Assembly: GCA_905221605.1 (NCBI GenBank)
Contig: CAJNDS010002313.1
Location: 788,501 to 852,500, forward strand
DNA length: 64,000 nt
Direction: 5' to 3'
DNA from: Symbiodinium natans
Taxonomy: Eukaryota > Sar > Dinophyceae > Suessiales > Symbiodiniaceae
The notes beneath the pieces were generated by a model. The model did no database searches. It worked only from the letters and a program-made list of their open reading frames with translations, and had not been told where the DNA came from. A program made the position numbers and the translations under genes. Positions 54,205-64,000 of this stretch are shown here, one piece after another (the stretch's first letter is position 1; every line of letters starts with the position of its first letter).

Positions 54205-55154
54205 CTTCGGATCGCAATTTTAAGGGTCTTATTGCAGAACCATCAGTGAGCGTTCATCTCTTGATATTCTCTAGCATGGAGAGTGTCTCTCTAACCAAGA
54301 GTTATGCCCCTGCGGAAGCGTTCTGTTCACGAGGGCGCCTCCCGAAATGCCAGCAACTTCCATAGGGGTCCATAGGGATCCATAGGGGTGGTAGGGGTCC
54401 ACAGGTTCATGCTACAAGGTGTGCATAGGGGGTTGCAAGGCGTCCACAAGTAGCAAAAGGGCGGAGGCGAGGGCCCTACAACCATGTGAGCTGACACCAA
54501 GGCACCAACCCAAAACAGGGGAGGTGACAAATTGGCGGAAATATGCATATCAAAATACATCCATAGTTTTATCTTATTTCATTTCGTATAGTTTAGTAAA
54601 AGACATATTGACATATAACATACAATATGTGTTTATATATGTCTGAAAAGCTTCACACTCTTTCCAGACCAAGGTCGCTTGATGCAGGATAGGGTTTCGC
54701 ATGCGGCCTGTGTTTTTTCGCGCGCTGCCCGCAAGCTTTGACACAAAGCAAAAGCAATTTGGCACCCTGCACCCTGAACCCTAGACTCTTTACCCGAATG
54801 TCTTTCGGTACAGCTTGGGGCAAACTGCAAGGCCGCTACTCAGTGGACAAGGCGCCTGGCTGAAGATTTTTTCTTGCCAGATTATCAGATTGCGCCTCCA
54901 CTTGCGGGCCTGGGTGGCGAACTTTGCCTCTGTCTGCATATAGACCCATATAGACCACATAGCAACCACCGGTTGCAGCCAAGAACGTCGGATCCGGACC
55001 CTTACGCAGGAAGGTGTGTAAGTTCAAGGCGGTAAAAGTGGACTGCTCCGGCATAGTTGGGTAGTCTAGACGCAGGCCTCGCCCCTAAGCCCACCCTCCC
55101 AGGACCCCAACAGCCGCAAGCCTAACGCCGCATACTATATTTATAGGGCTGTTA
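54205..55154. other. No gene seen
   Basis: 54355-54410 has three CATAGGGGTCCATAGGG-like units. 54530-54650 is AT-rich. Nothing codes convincingly. Confidence 0.5.
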
Positions 55155-55255
55155 AGGGAGGGGGGGGGGGGGGTATGGAACCCAAGCTTCCCTAGCACTG
55201 CCCACTACTCCCTAAGGCTCCCTAAGCTTCCCGAAGGTTCCCTAGGTACCTAGCC
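55155..55255. repeat. Dispersed CTCCCTAAGG repeat, copy 2
   Basis: Second copy of the repeat at 51597: G run, GGTATGGAACC, CCCACTACTCCCTAAGGCTCC, AAGGTTCCCTAGGTACCTA. Again next to a telomere-type tract (55268-55325). Confidence 0.85.
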
Positions 55256-56289
55256 CCCATGAACCCCCCCCAAACCCTAAACCCTAAGCCCTAAGCCCTC
55301 CTAAACCCGGCACCCCAAACCCTGAATTCCCTTTCTCGGCTTTGATGGGCAGCGCTGGAGGATTGTGAGCTGATGAAGTATGGGCTGACCATCAACTCAC
55401 ATACTGGGGCCCCCTGGGCGGCAAGGAGAAGCCTTGCGAGATCGGGGGCTTAGGGTTTGAGGGTTTAGGGTTTAGGGTCGTTGTTTCTTTTGGTTGAACT
55501 CATTTTTCCTGGTTGTTGTCTTGTCGACAAATATTGTGCGACGCGCTCGAACTGTGGTTCTCCTTGAGTCTTGAGAGCTGCGAACTTGAGACGCACAAAG
55601 ACGAAGACTGCTTTTGTGGCCTGCACTAGAGTTGCCTGCAACTCTAGCTCTAACGACTGTTCATGCCACCATTTCCAGTTCTCGTGGTCCAGGCGCATTC
55701 ACAGGTTCTCACGGGTGTGACATCAGGAAGCACGAGTCAGAACCCTCCTGTCACGTAGAAGCACGATGGTACGGCTTCTTGCATGGATGGGCTCTCGAGG
55801 TGGAAAAAAAGTCCGGGTGAAGAGCTGCAGCCCTTGGATCTCGTCGGCTAGACTTTGACGACTAGCTCCTAGAGCAGGAGGTGAGAGCAAAAACCCTAAA
55901 CCCGAGAAGAAAAATCGAAAGCAAAAGCTGTAATCCGATCCTGAAACCCTAAACCTAGCGATGGGATGAAACCTGGAGATTCCCAGGCCTTGCAGCTGAC
56001 CCCTTCCTGCAGCGTGGTGGGCTGTGGTGCAGCAGCGCCTATCGACGCTGGTCCTCGCCGGGTTTGGGGTTCAGGGTTCAGGTTTTTTGGGGCGGGGGGG
56101 CGGGGGGGGGGGGGGGGGGGGGGGGATGTTTGATTGAAATCAGGTGTAGGGTGCCCTACGGGGTGGCCCGCCTGCATATGCAATGTTCCATCGCAGCTAG
56201 AATGCGCAAGCGCGCTTGACATTGCACGAGTGTTCGAGTACATTCGATACCGGTTGCCACTTCAGGGAAAGCCTCGATAAAGTTGTTCC
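55256..56289. repeat. Telomere-type tracts and G run
   Basis: CCCTAAA tract 55268-55325, TTTAGGG tract 55448-55480, and a near-pure run of over 30 G at 56092-56125. No supported exon between them. Confidence 0.75.
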
Positions 56290-56504
56290 CACTCCCTGTC
56301 CACTCTGAATTTCCTCTCTGCAAGACTGGGCCAAGAAAAACCGATCCTCCCGGCATCGATACGTCCATCATCTCCGTCATCCGACTTGCAGGAGAATCGC
56401 AAACTGCCTCCGATTGGTGTTTGCATTGCAGACCTCCGCACAGCTCTGGAAGCCAGAGGGAAAAGCTGCGGGTGTTTCGCTTGATTGTTTGTCGTGAACG
56501 TTAG
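56290..56504 (+). CDS. Weak exon candidate, unknown protein
   Basis: An open frame reading GPRKTDPPGIDTSIISVIRL then AGESQTASDWCLHCRPPHSS to a TAG. The first half has good composition. No clear acceptor and no partner exon, so it is only a candidate. Confidence 0.25.
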
Positions 56505-56680
56505 TTGTCAAGTTCGATTTTTGTGGAAGAATCAAGCGCGCATGACACGGCTAGACGCGTTCTCGACCGGGGATGCTGTTGGGTTTTCGGAAGACGATTG
56601 CGTATACTCTGTACTTTACGGCCGTCGAGTCCTTCAAAGATCCGTGTGGCTTAATTCTAAACACACGTTGCCAACATAGA

Positions 56681-56851
56681 CCTAAACCCTAAACCCTGAA
56701 GCTGCCCTAATGCAACAAAAGCCGATTGAGGAAGTGAAGTGCACGATCTTCGCCGAGAAGGAGCTAGAACAGTGTCCCCCCCTGCCAATCCTGGAGTGGC
56801 CCCTAAACCCTAAACCCTAAACCCTAAACCCTAAACCCTAAACCCTAAACC
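56681..56851. repeat. CCCTAAA tracts
   Basis: A two-unit tract at 56681-56698 and a clean array of about seven units at 56800-56851, with 100 bp of unique sequence between. Confidence 0.93.
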
Positions 56852-56996
56852 CATCGCAGAATCAAGCCTTGGCCTGCGTATAAGCTCCGTGTGGAGACAG
56901 GCCCTCGGATACATGCAGGCTACGCTTTGGTCCAAGGCGCCGCTGGAGGTATTTGCTGGAGACGCGCCCTGCATGATATCATGGTTTGGGGCTTAT

Positions 56997-57095
56997 GTTT
57001 TACGATGTTAAGGGTGCCTTATATGGGGTCCCTATTTTCAGGGGATCCTACTATTTGGGGGTCTATATTGGGGTCCCCTATTTTCGTAAACCCCC
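56997..57095 (+). mobile_element. MITE-like element family A, copy 8
   Basis: 99 bp; left end GTTTTACGATGTTAAGGGTG, right end CCCCTATTTTCGTAAACCCC, core GGGGTCC, GGGGATCCTACTATTTGGGG. The best-preserved right half in the window. Confidence 0.85.
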
Positions 57096-57145
57096 ATTTG
57101 GGAAAATTCAGGAATGCTCCCAGGGGCCAAGCAGCAATGTAGGTT

Positions 57146-57175
57146 GGGATGTTCCCCCCCTGATACTACCAGTCC
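57146..57175. mobile_element. Family B terminal fragment
   Basis: TTGGGATGTTCCCCCCCTGATACTACCA-like sequence, matching one end of family B; the other end is not visible. It begins about 50 bp after family A copy 8. Confidence 0.4.
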
Positions 57176-57399
57176 TTTATAGGCATTTTCTGGAGAGTGC
57201 GTCACACCATGGGCCTGTGTTTTTGGGTTAAAACACTGTTTTTTGTTTTTAATTTGCAGAGTTTTGGTGTTTTTTAGAGAATTACAATGGATTTAAAGCC
57301 GCTCTGGTTGAAGTGACTCGGAATTCATCACTATTCTCCTGACGCAAGGAACCGCGAATCAATGCCGAAATGTTGAGGAGTTTAAAGAGGCGTTACAGG

Positions 57400-57835
57400 T
57401 TTTAAAAGGGTCTCCCCAGTCGGATTTAAAGGCTTTAAAAAATCCTAATTGTACTGATTTGAAAGTTTTTGAAGGCTTCAAAAGGGGCGCCCCCTTTAAA
57501 ATTTACTGTAAATGGTGCCCCAATTAAGTTTTAAAGTGGGGCCACCAACTCAGTTGTAAAGGTTTTAAGATTTGAAAAGACCCCCCCCCCACCCCCCCCA
57601 CCCCACTTTAATTTTCAAGATTTTAACGGTTTTAAAGGATTTAAAGATTTTCACAGGGGGCTCCCCCCTTAAAATTAAAAAGAGCCCCCAATTCAATTTC
57701 AAAGATTTTGAAGATTTTAAACCCCCCCCCCCCCCTAAAAATTTTATTGGGGCCCCCAATTAAAATGTAAAGACTTTAGAAAGATTTGTTTTAAAGATTT
57801 TTAAAGGCCCCCCATCTAAATGGGACCCCAATGGG
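57400..57835. repeat. Degenerate AT-rich/poly-C tandem region
   Basis: About six irregular units of 60-80 bp alternating TTTTAAAGATTT-type stretches with C runs and GGGGCCCCCAATTAAA blocks. Composition is quite unlike the rest of the window. No coding sense. Confidence 0.8.
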
Positions 57836-57864
57836 GGGGGCAAGGGGGGAAGGCGGCCAACAAA

Positions 57865-57981
57865 AATATATATTAAAAAAAAAATATATATATATATATA
57901 TATACAGACAGATATATATCTATATATATATATATATCTATGTTTTAATTTTTGTTTTTGTTTTTTTCCCCCCCCCCCCCC
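57865..57981. repeat. (TA)n microsatellite and C run
   Basis: An interrupted TA repeat (57871-57940) followed by a T-rich segment and about 14 C (57968-57981). Confidence 0.95.
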
Positions 57982-58049
57982 CTGCCGTCTTTAGCGGGAG
58001 GCTGTGCAGCTATGAGCCTTTGACCCTGTCTACCCCAAACCTCCCGATC

Positions 58050-58121
58050 CCGAAACCCTCTAATCGTGGGATCCTGATCCCTATTGAGGAGTGGTAGTAT
58101 AAGGGGGAACATCCCAAGATT
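58050..58121. mobile_element. MITE-like element family B, copy 2
   Basis: About 72 bp with inverted ends: left TAATCGTGGGATCCTGATCCC; right, in reverse complement, TAATCTTGGGATGTTCCCCC followed by TTATACTACCA. More diverged than copy 1. Confidence 0.45.
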
Positions 58122-58707
58122 ATGGGTACGTAGTGGAACGGCATACTGCGTTCATTCCGTTCATATCTTCACTTCATTTCCTTACGCACTTCATCACATT
58201 ATTCTCTGCACTTCATATCCTTCATTCACGAGTCTTCCTGCGGTTTACATTGGAAATCCAGTATTAACACACGGTGCTCTGGGACTCATTCTCATGGGCG
58301 GTTGACTTCGTTCATACGTTCATGCGTTACGTTCGTTCGCTACGCTAATGCATTCACCGCATTCTCTTCGTAGTTCTCTTCACCCCTTATAATAGTATTA
58401 ATGCGATGGTCACACGCAGAAAAGCATGGAAACACACATCCAGCAACATGTGAAGTTGTGCCAAGACCACATGCATTGCCGTTTGGCAAGGGGTGACGCC
58501 AAGGACTTGCCTACCTTGCAGACAGCGAGGGAGCCGGACTAGGCGCCCAAAAACCACATAAGCATATAAGAGTCCCTCTCACGGGGATTCCGAAAAGCCT
58601 GTTTGTAGGATCCTTATGTTTATGTGGTTTTTTGGGCCACCAATGAATGGTTCGGCCTTCCCTGCGTCGTGCAACGGGGTTTACGAAAACAGGGTGCCCT
58701 TAAATTA
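58122..58707. other. Low-complexity, no gene seen
   Basis: 58140-58360 is rich in TTCAT/CGTTCA motifs. 58677-58716 is a left-end fragment of family A (GGGGTTTACGAAAACAGGG), truncated by the minisatellite that follows. Confidence 0.6.
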
Positions 58708-59024
58708 TTTCTGGGGTTGGGCACTCCAGCAACACTCTGGGGCTGGGCACTCTGGGGACAATCTGGGGTTGGGCACTCGAGGGAGACTCTGGGGTTGGGC
58801 AGTCTGGGGAGACTCTGGGGCTGGGCACTCCGGCGACACTCTGAATTTTGGCACTCTAGGGAGACTCTGGGGTTGGGCCTCTGAATTTGGGCATCTGGGG
58901 TTGGGCACGCCAGGGAGACTCTGAGCCTCTGGGGTGGCTGGGCACTCCGGGAAACACTCTGGGGTTGGGCATCTCGGAAGAGTCGGGGTTCTCTGGGGTT
59001 GGGCGCTCCCCCGGTTGGGCACTC
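58708..59024. repeat. Minisatellite, about 30-bp units
   Basis: About ten units around TCTGGGGTTGGGCACTC followed by a variable YRGGGAGAC part. Units differ by substitutions and short indels. Confidence 0.93.
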
Positions 59025-59063
59025 CAAGGATGAGCGAGGAGTAGACCGGGCGAGGAGAAGAGT

Positions 59064-59183
59064 TGAGTTTACAATCTAACAACCCCACACCGAGGGTGGG
59101 GAATAAAGCCCAAATAGTAGGATCGCCCAAAAGCCCAAAAGTGTGGACCCCCAATAAGGTCTCCGCTAATATCGTAAACCCCC
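59064..59183 (-). mobile_element. MITE-like element family A, copy 9
   Basis: About 120 bp, left end diverged (GAGTTTACAATCTAAC), right end clear (CTAATATCGTAAACCCCC), core CCCAAATAGTAGGATC and CCCCCAATAAGG. Confidence 0.65.
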
Positions 59184-59407
59184 AAGTCCTTTGAACATGC
59201 ATTTTGCGTGCAGGCGCCATGAGCCGATAATGCGGAAATTGAGCGTTAAGGTTTGCAGGGGCAAGCGGGTGGTGCCTTCCGCGACACGAGAGTTGCTCTA
59301 CCAGAAAAGAGTTTCAGAAAAGACGGAGAAGAGTAACGAAGAACCACGCTCAACAACACTGCAAGGCGCGGCCCACCATTCAGCAAGCAAGCATCTAGCC
59401 CCAACTG

Positions 59408-59500
59408 GGCATCTCCCAAAATAGGGTGCCCCTTTATACCCCAAATAGAATAGGATCTGCTTAAAGGGACCCCCAAAAAGGGTACCCCTCGGTTCGGAAA
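59408..59500 (-). mobile_element. MITE-like element family A, copy 10 (variant)
   Basis: Core ATAGGGTGCCCC, CCCCAAATAGAATAGGATC, AAAGGGACCCCC. Bounded by the 9-bp direct repeat CCCCAACTG (59399-59407 and 59501-59509), of which part may be target duplication. Similar to copy 2. Confidence 0.7.
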
Positions 59501-60214
59501 CCCCAACTGCGTATGCCTCAGGTGAGTTACGGGTCTGCGCCAGTTGTCTTCAGCTCGGCGTACCCGGCGCCAAGCATTGCTCCTGCAGTGCGCTTCGGCA
59601 AGCGATGGCTTAGGGTTTAGGGGTTAGGGTTCAGGGTATAGGGTTTAGGGAAGCCCTAAACAGCCCCGAAACCCCAAACCCTATAGCATAGGCCCTAAAC
59701 CTAAACGTACCCTAGCTTCCAGGTGAACGACGGGTGGAAGACCCCATGCTTTCATCCGACGTTTGTTCGATCAAGCGCTTCCTACTCCCTAAGCTTCAAC
59801 AGGCTTACCGCTTTAGGATATTTGGGATTTCTGTCAAAAACTTTTACTAAAGCCTGAGCCCTAAAGACCCTTGCCCCTAGGAGCCTAGGTGGGGCCCACC
59901 AATGTATGGCATAAGGCCGGGTGAGGGTTGAGATCCGTCTTGAATGGTCCCCTGTTTGGGCCTCGCCCTACATAGGCGCCAAAAGGAGTGTAGGAATTTC
60001 CTTTCTATGTACTGGAGATCCCCAAAATGGGGCACCATGATTTTGACAAACCTCCCGAGGGTACAGTTGTTCATGAGTCTCCCTCAAAAGATTGTCACAA
60101 AAATGCGGTGGAGGGTGCAACACACAGGACCTGGGCTGCGCGCAAGTCCTAGAAGGATCTGAACTCCCCGAAGACCCTCCGACCAAAAAGCGCCCTCAAA
60201 ATCCATGAGAATCC
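59501..60214. other. No gene seen; telomere-type tracts
   Basis: TTTAGGG-like tract at 59607-59651 facing a CCCTAAA-like one at 59672-59705. The rest has no supported exon. Confidence 0.6.
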
Positions 60215-60400
60215 CCCAAATTCAGAACCCTGGACAAAAACCTAAAACCCCGACAACTGCCCTAAAAGCCCCAAACAATGACAACCCTCAAAAACTTGGA
60301 CAAAAGCCCAAAACCCCAAACACCCTAAAAGCCCCAAATAACCCTCAAAAACCTTCGACAAAAGCCCAAAAGCCCCAAATAACCCTTCCAAAACCTAAGC
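60215..60400. repeat. A/C-rich minisatellite, about 60-bp units
   Basis: About three units containing GACAAAAGCCCAAAACCCC, CACCCTAAAAGCCCCAAAT and AACCCTCAAAAAC blocks. The proline/lysine frame it creates is not a gene. Confidence 0.85.
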
Positions 60401-60512
60401 AGCCTAGAAGCGACCCAGACAACCCACGATCCGAAGCTTCAGGAACCCAGCCTTGGCAGGGGCTGGCGAGTTCGGAGGCCTTCTCAAAACACGGCAAAAA
60501 AGCACGTAGATC

Positions 60513-61187
60513 AGGGTTTGGGGTTTAGGGTTGGTTTGGGGTTTAGAGTTTAGGGTCCTAGAGTTTTCCTTGAAGAGGAGGCTTTCGCACGGACCTAAAC
60601 CCGAAACCCGAAGCCTAAAAGCCTGAAGCTTAGCTCCTTAAGCTGCAAGTTTCCAAAGCCATGCCTGGCAACTGCACCTATGCAGGGGCTCTAAGGAAGG
60701 ACCCCTGGAAGGGACCCTTGATCTTATTCCCCTTTATGACCCCTTATATATATATATATATATATATATCTTGATTGAGAGCGAGAGGGAGAGAGAGAGG
60801 CAGGCCCTTCTGTATATATATATATGTATATTTATATTTATATTTATATACCTTATATATACATACACACCTTATATATAAATATATATATATACCTTAT
60901 ACAGTCTCTATATACCTAAGCAGCCCCTAATTAAGCCCTGAAGAACTCCTAAGGTCCCTTGTCAGGACCCCTCCTTTGGTCCCCCGCCCTAAACCCTAAA
61001 CCTTAAGCCCATTGAGCCGTGAATTCAGAGCCTCCAGCTTTGGCCTGAGAAGCCTCCCAACTGTCGCAGGCTTGAGCTGCGTGCCCGATGTCACCAGCAA
61101 CCTAGCTCATGACAAGTCCCCCACCCCAAGCCGACTCGAGCCGAGGCCGTAAAGCAAACAGAGCCAAAACCCTAAACCCTAAACCCG
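60513..61187. repeat. TTTAGGG tracts and (TA)n microsatellites
   Basis: Telomere-type tracts at 60513-60556, 60985-61008 and 61166-61187; TA-rich microsatellites at 60745-60770 and 60812-60903, separated by a short GA tract. No exon seen. Confidence 0.85.
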
Positions 61188-61205
61188 TAGCCATTTGGGC
61201 TCAAG
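61185..61205 (+). other. Dinoflagellate spliced-leader relic
   Basis: CCGTAGCCATTTGGGCTCAA plus G matches 20 of 21 positions of the conserved dinoflagellate spliced leader (one T to G change at position 13). A genomic copy just upstream of a coding frame is the known mark of a gene reinserted from a trans-spliced mRNA. There is no GT donor after it, so it is not an SL RNA gene. It directly follows a CCCTAAA tract. Confidence 0.85.
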
Positions 61206-61235
61206 CATTTGGTGGGACACTGCAAGCTGCAAGCT

Positions 61236-61538
61236 ATGGCGAACGACCTGCAGAATCGTGACAATCAGAATGGGTGGACCGTCGAGACGGCCACCATCAC
61301 AACTTCATTGATGAGCTCGCTGTGTCGCGTGCTGCGGATCGACGCGCAGAGCATATCCCACATGTCGCCCTCACAGGCCGCCGGGTACTTGGCGGACCGG
61401 GCTTTTACATCCACCTCGCCTCCTGTCTCCGAGCAAGGCGCCCGCCTAGCTCAGTCGGTAGAGCGCAAGGCTCTTAAACTTGCTCGCCCTGTGTGGGATG
61501 GGTGTGCGTGTGTGTGTAACGGATGGCCGTGTGTGTAA
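61236..61538 (+). CDS. Unknown protein behind the spliced-leader relic
   Basis: ATG at 61236 lies 30 nt after the relic, a short leader length typical of trans-spliced mRNAs. It reads MANDLQNRDNQNGWTVETAT, TTSLMSSLCRVLRIDAQSIS, SPSQAAGYLADRAF with high third-position GC. From 61440 the frame runs through tRNA-derived sequence (RLAQSVERKAL is the usual mis-translation of a tRNA-Lys), so true coding sense probably ends before it. An overlapping frame from about 61274 is also open. No family recognised. Most likely a retroposed gene truncated by, or fused to, the tRNA fragment. Confidence 0.45.
   Translation: MANDLQNRDNQNGWTVETATITTSLMSSLCRVLRIDAQSISHMSPSQAAGYLADRAFTSTSPPVSEQGARLAQSVERKALKLARPVWDGCACVCNGWPCV
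61440..61482 (+). pseudogene. 5' half of tRNA-Lys(CUU)
   Basis: Acceptor 5' strand GCCCGCC, D-arm GCTC-AGTCGGTA-GAGC and anticodon arm CAAGG-CTCTTAA-ACTTG (CTT anticodon; one mismatch at the top of the stem) are all present. The variable loop, T-arm and 3' acceptor strand are missing: the sequence switches to unrelated TG-rich DNA right after the anticodon stem. Not a functional tRNA gene; a retroposed tRNA half or SINE head are possibilities. Confidence 0.85.
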
Positions 61539-62611
<1,073 letters not shown>

Positions 62612-62649
62612 TATTTCGGGGATAAGCAGGGCCCGCCGAAGCCAAAGCC

Positions 62650-63084
62650 ATGGATAGCGGCAGCGATGCCTGTGATAGACAGCCGCTGCTAAGGAGGAGG
62701 GAAAGAGGAGGAGAAAACGACAATCTCAGCTGGGGACAACTAGCGGCGACCACGACAGAGGGATATGAAGAGGGGGAGGTAGCAAGACTACGTCGTCATC
62801 ATGCGCCGCCTGAGCCTGAAGAAGATCCACGGGGGAGCGGAGCAGGTGGGCCCGCAGCAGGGGGAGGTGGCCATCGAGAAGGATCGCGAGACAACCAAGA
62901 GAGCCAGACGGTGCAACGCCAAAACATGAGACAAAGGAGCACCTGGAAAGCAGCCGCAACAGACACCAAAGAGATGAAGCGCGCCGTGGAGTACCAGGCG
63001 CCAGCTGATGCAGACCGCCCGGAGCAAACCTCCAGGGACACTGTCTTGCAACAATGGCAGCACTTCCAGAATGACAACAAGTAG
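62650..63084 (+). CDS. Hypothetical protein, 144 codons
   Basis: ATG at 62650 opens 144 codons to TAG. The C-terminal part (TKEMKRAVEYQAPADADRPE ... LQQWQHFQNDNK) is convincing. In the middle, another frame from about 62784 reads DYVVIMRRLSLKKIHGGAEQ and VGPQQGEVAIEKDRETTKRA with even better codon use, ending in TGA at about 62930. Either the gene has two exons or a frameshift, or one frame is chance. It follows directly on the GA tract. Family not recognised; minus-strand frames over the region are probably shadows. Confidence 0.45.
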   Translation: MDSGSDACDRQPLLRRRERGGENDNLSWGQLAATTTEGYEEGEVARLRRHHAPPEPEEDPRGSGAGGPAAGGGGHREGSRDNQESQTVQRQNMRQRSTWKAAATDTKEMKRAVEYQAPADADRPEQTSRDTVLQQWQHFQNDNK

Positions 63085-63618
63085 AGGGGGGAACGCACGT
63101 GCCGAAGATGAAATGAGATGAATGAGAGCCAAGAGATAAGGGGGGGGGGGGGAGGTTTTCGGAGGAATAGGAGGAGGGATTCAGGGATGATTCGGGTCTC
63201 GAAGGAAGATTGTGTGGAAGGGTTAGAAGGCGATTCACCGCAGCCAGAACAACAGGATGAAAGTTGATGGGGGTAAGGGGAGGCTTTCGTTTGGTAAGCA
63301 AAGGCTTTTTGTGGGCGTTGTTTAACCAGGGGTGATCGTTCAGGTAAACACAGGACAAGTAGACAAATCCATGTACCGTGCAAAAATCGGAGTGATGCTT
63401 TGACGCGGAGTGTTGGAGCGAGGCAAGTAGGGGGGGTGGGGGGAAAGACAAGCATCACTCCTTGCTTTCTAGTTCCATTCAGAGTAACGCCGTGAGACCC
63501 CAGCCAGCAATCTCTGGCAGGGGAACCTTGTAGTACTGGGGCAACCCGAGGCATAATTCAAGGGCGGGGTCATACGAACCCACATGAGACAGCAATGCAT
63601 GTTTTTCCTCGGTTGCAC
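63085..63618. other. No confirmed gene; degenerate duplicate of the minus-strand exon
   Basis: 63138-63152 is a G run. At about 63470-63497 the minus strand reads GVTLNGTRKQ, a diverged copy of the start of the exon at 63714. Nothing else is supported. Confidence 0.45.
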
Positions 63619-63714
63619 CTGGGGAAAACGCAGCACTTGTCCTTTACGGGGGGGGAGATTTCCTTTGGCAGTTACAATCCAGCGGTTTCTGTTTTCATTC
63701 AGTGTCACGCCGAC
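63619..63714 (-). CDS. Minus-strand exon, weakly AP2-like
   Basis: A 32-codon phase-0/0 exon on the minus strand between a CTTCTGTCAG acceptor and a CAG/GTGCAA donor. It reads VGVTLNENRNRWIVTAKGNL then PPRKGQVLRFPQ. The GVxxNxxxxRWxVxxxGN pattern recalls the first strands of AP2/ERF DNA-binding domains, which are common in alveolates, but the helix part is absent from this exon, so the assignment is tentative. Confidence 0.4.
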
Positions 63715-64000
63715 CTGACAGAAGTGCGCCGGTCGCTGTGGTCTCACTGGACCTGACTCACCCTCGGGCGCGCTTCGAGCGCGGGGGGGCACCCCTAAGC
63801 CCAGCAGAAGAAGAAGAGAGAGAGGGGGGGAGGGAGGGAGGGAGGGAGGGAGATGGAGAAGAAGAAGAAAGAGGAGATCTGAAGAAAGAGAAAATGAACG
63901 AGACAAGTAGAGAGTTCGTTTGAGCGGTCTCACTAAGATCTTTCGAAATCATGAGGAAGGACTGGGGACGGCAAATTAATTGCATTGCTCCCCACCCTCG
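63715..64000. other. Window end, GA-rich
   Basis: 63805-63880 is a purine-rich GAAGAAG/GGGAGGGAGG tract. No exon seen. Confidence 0.6.

Noticed and set aside
62726-63554. 241- and 251-codon minus-strand frames
   Set aside because: Ser/Pro/Cys-rich shadows of the plus-strand ORF and of GGA-rich sequence.

Overview
The window looks like nuclear DNA of a dinoflagellate. Four things point there. (1) Genes are split into very short exons (about 20-180 nt) whose introns begin with GT, GC or GA and end in AG, often with an extra G on the exon side, a mixture known from dinoflagellate nuclear genes. (2) At 61185-61205 there is a 20/21 match to the conserved dinoflagellate spliced leader, immediately upstream of an ATG. 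(3) Plant-type TTTAGGG repeats (also the dinoflagellate telomere unit) are scattered in both orientations. (4) Almost every exon chain I could support lies on the + strand, as expected of dinoflagellate unidirectional gene blocks. I cannot name the genus. Apart from the PPR copy, which is read as an intronless (broken) open reading frame, most long open frames are chance readings through non-coding DNA; the real genes had to be read as exon chains with matching splice phases.

Layout. 0-7 kb: an almost complete PPP-family Ser/Thr phosphatase in about 16 exons, its introns carrying TTTAGGG arrays, a TAG microsatellite and two copies of a ~100-bp inverted-repeat element. 7-20 kb: sparse exons, including a membrane-spanning gene (11.8-12.3 kb) and a four-exon unknown gene (16.7-18.0 kb). 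20.5-22 kb: a prolyl 4-hydroxylase-like gene with an altered iron ligand. 22-32 kb: three unknown exon chains and a 252-bp MITE-like element. 32-39 kb: element copies and an intronless, broken PPR gene. 39-48 kb: several unknown exon chains. 49-61 kb: repeat-dominated DNA with dense TTTAGGG tracts, MITE-like elements, minisatellites and a >500-bp ACT microsatellite. 61-64 kb: the spliced-leader relic, a half tRNA-Lys, a GA tract, one ORF, and a minus-strand exon faintly like AP2.

The genes do not form a recognisable pathway. The notable features are genome-structural: short inverted-repeat element families, one of which sits repeatedly in introns; interstitial telomere-type tracts; evidence of mRNA-derived gene copies; and two places where coding sense requires introns of only 17 and 28 nt. 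Exon limits below were chosen by reading frame, splice phase and family conservation by eye; no alignment or transcript was available.
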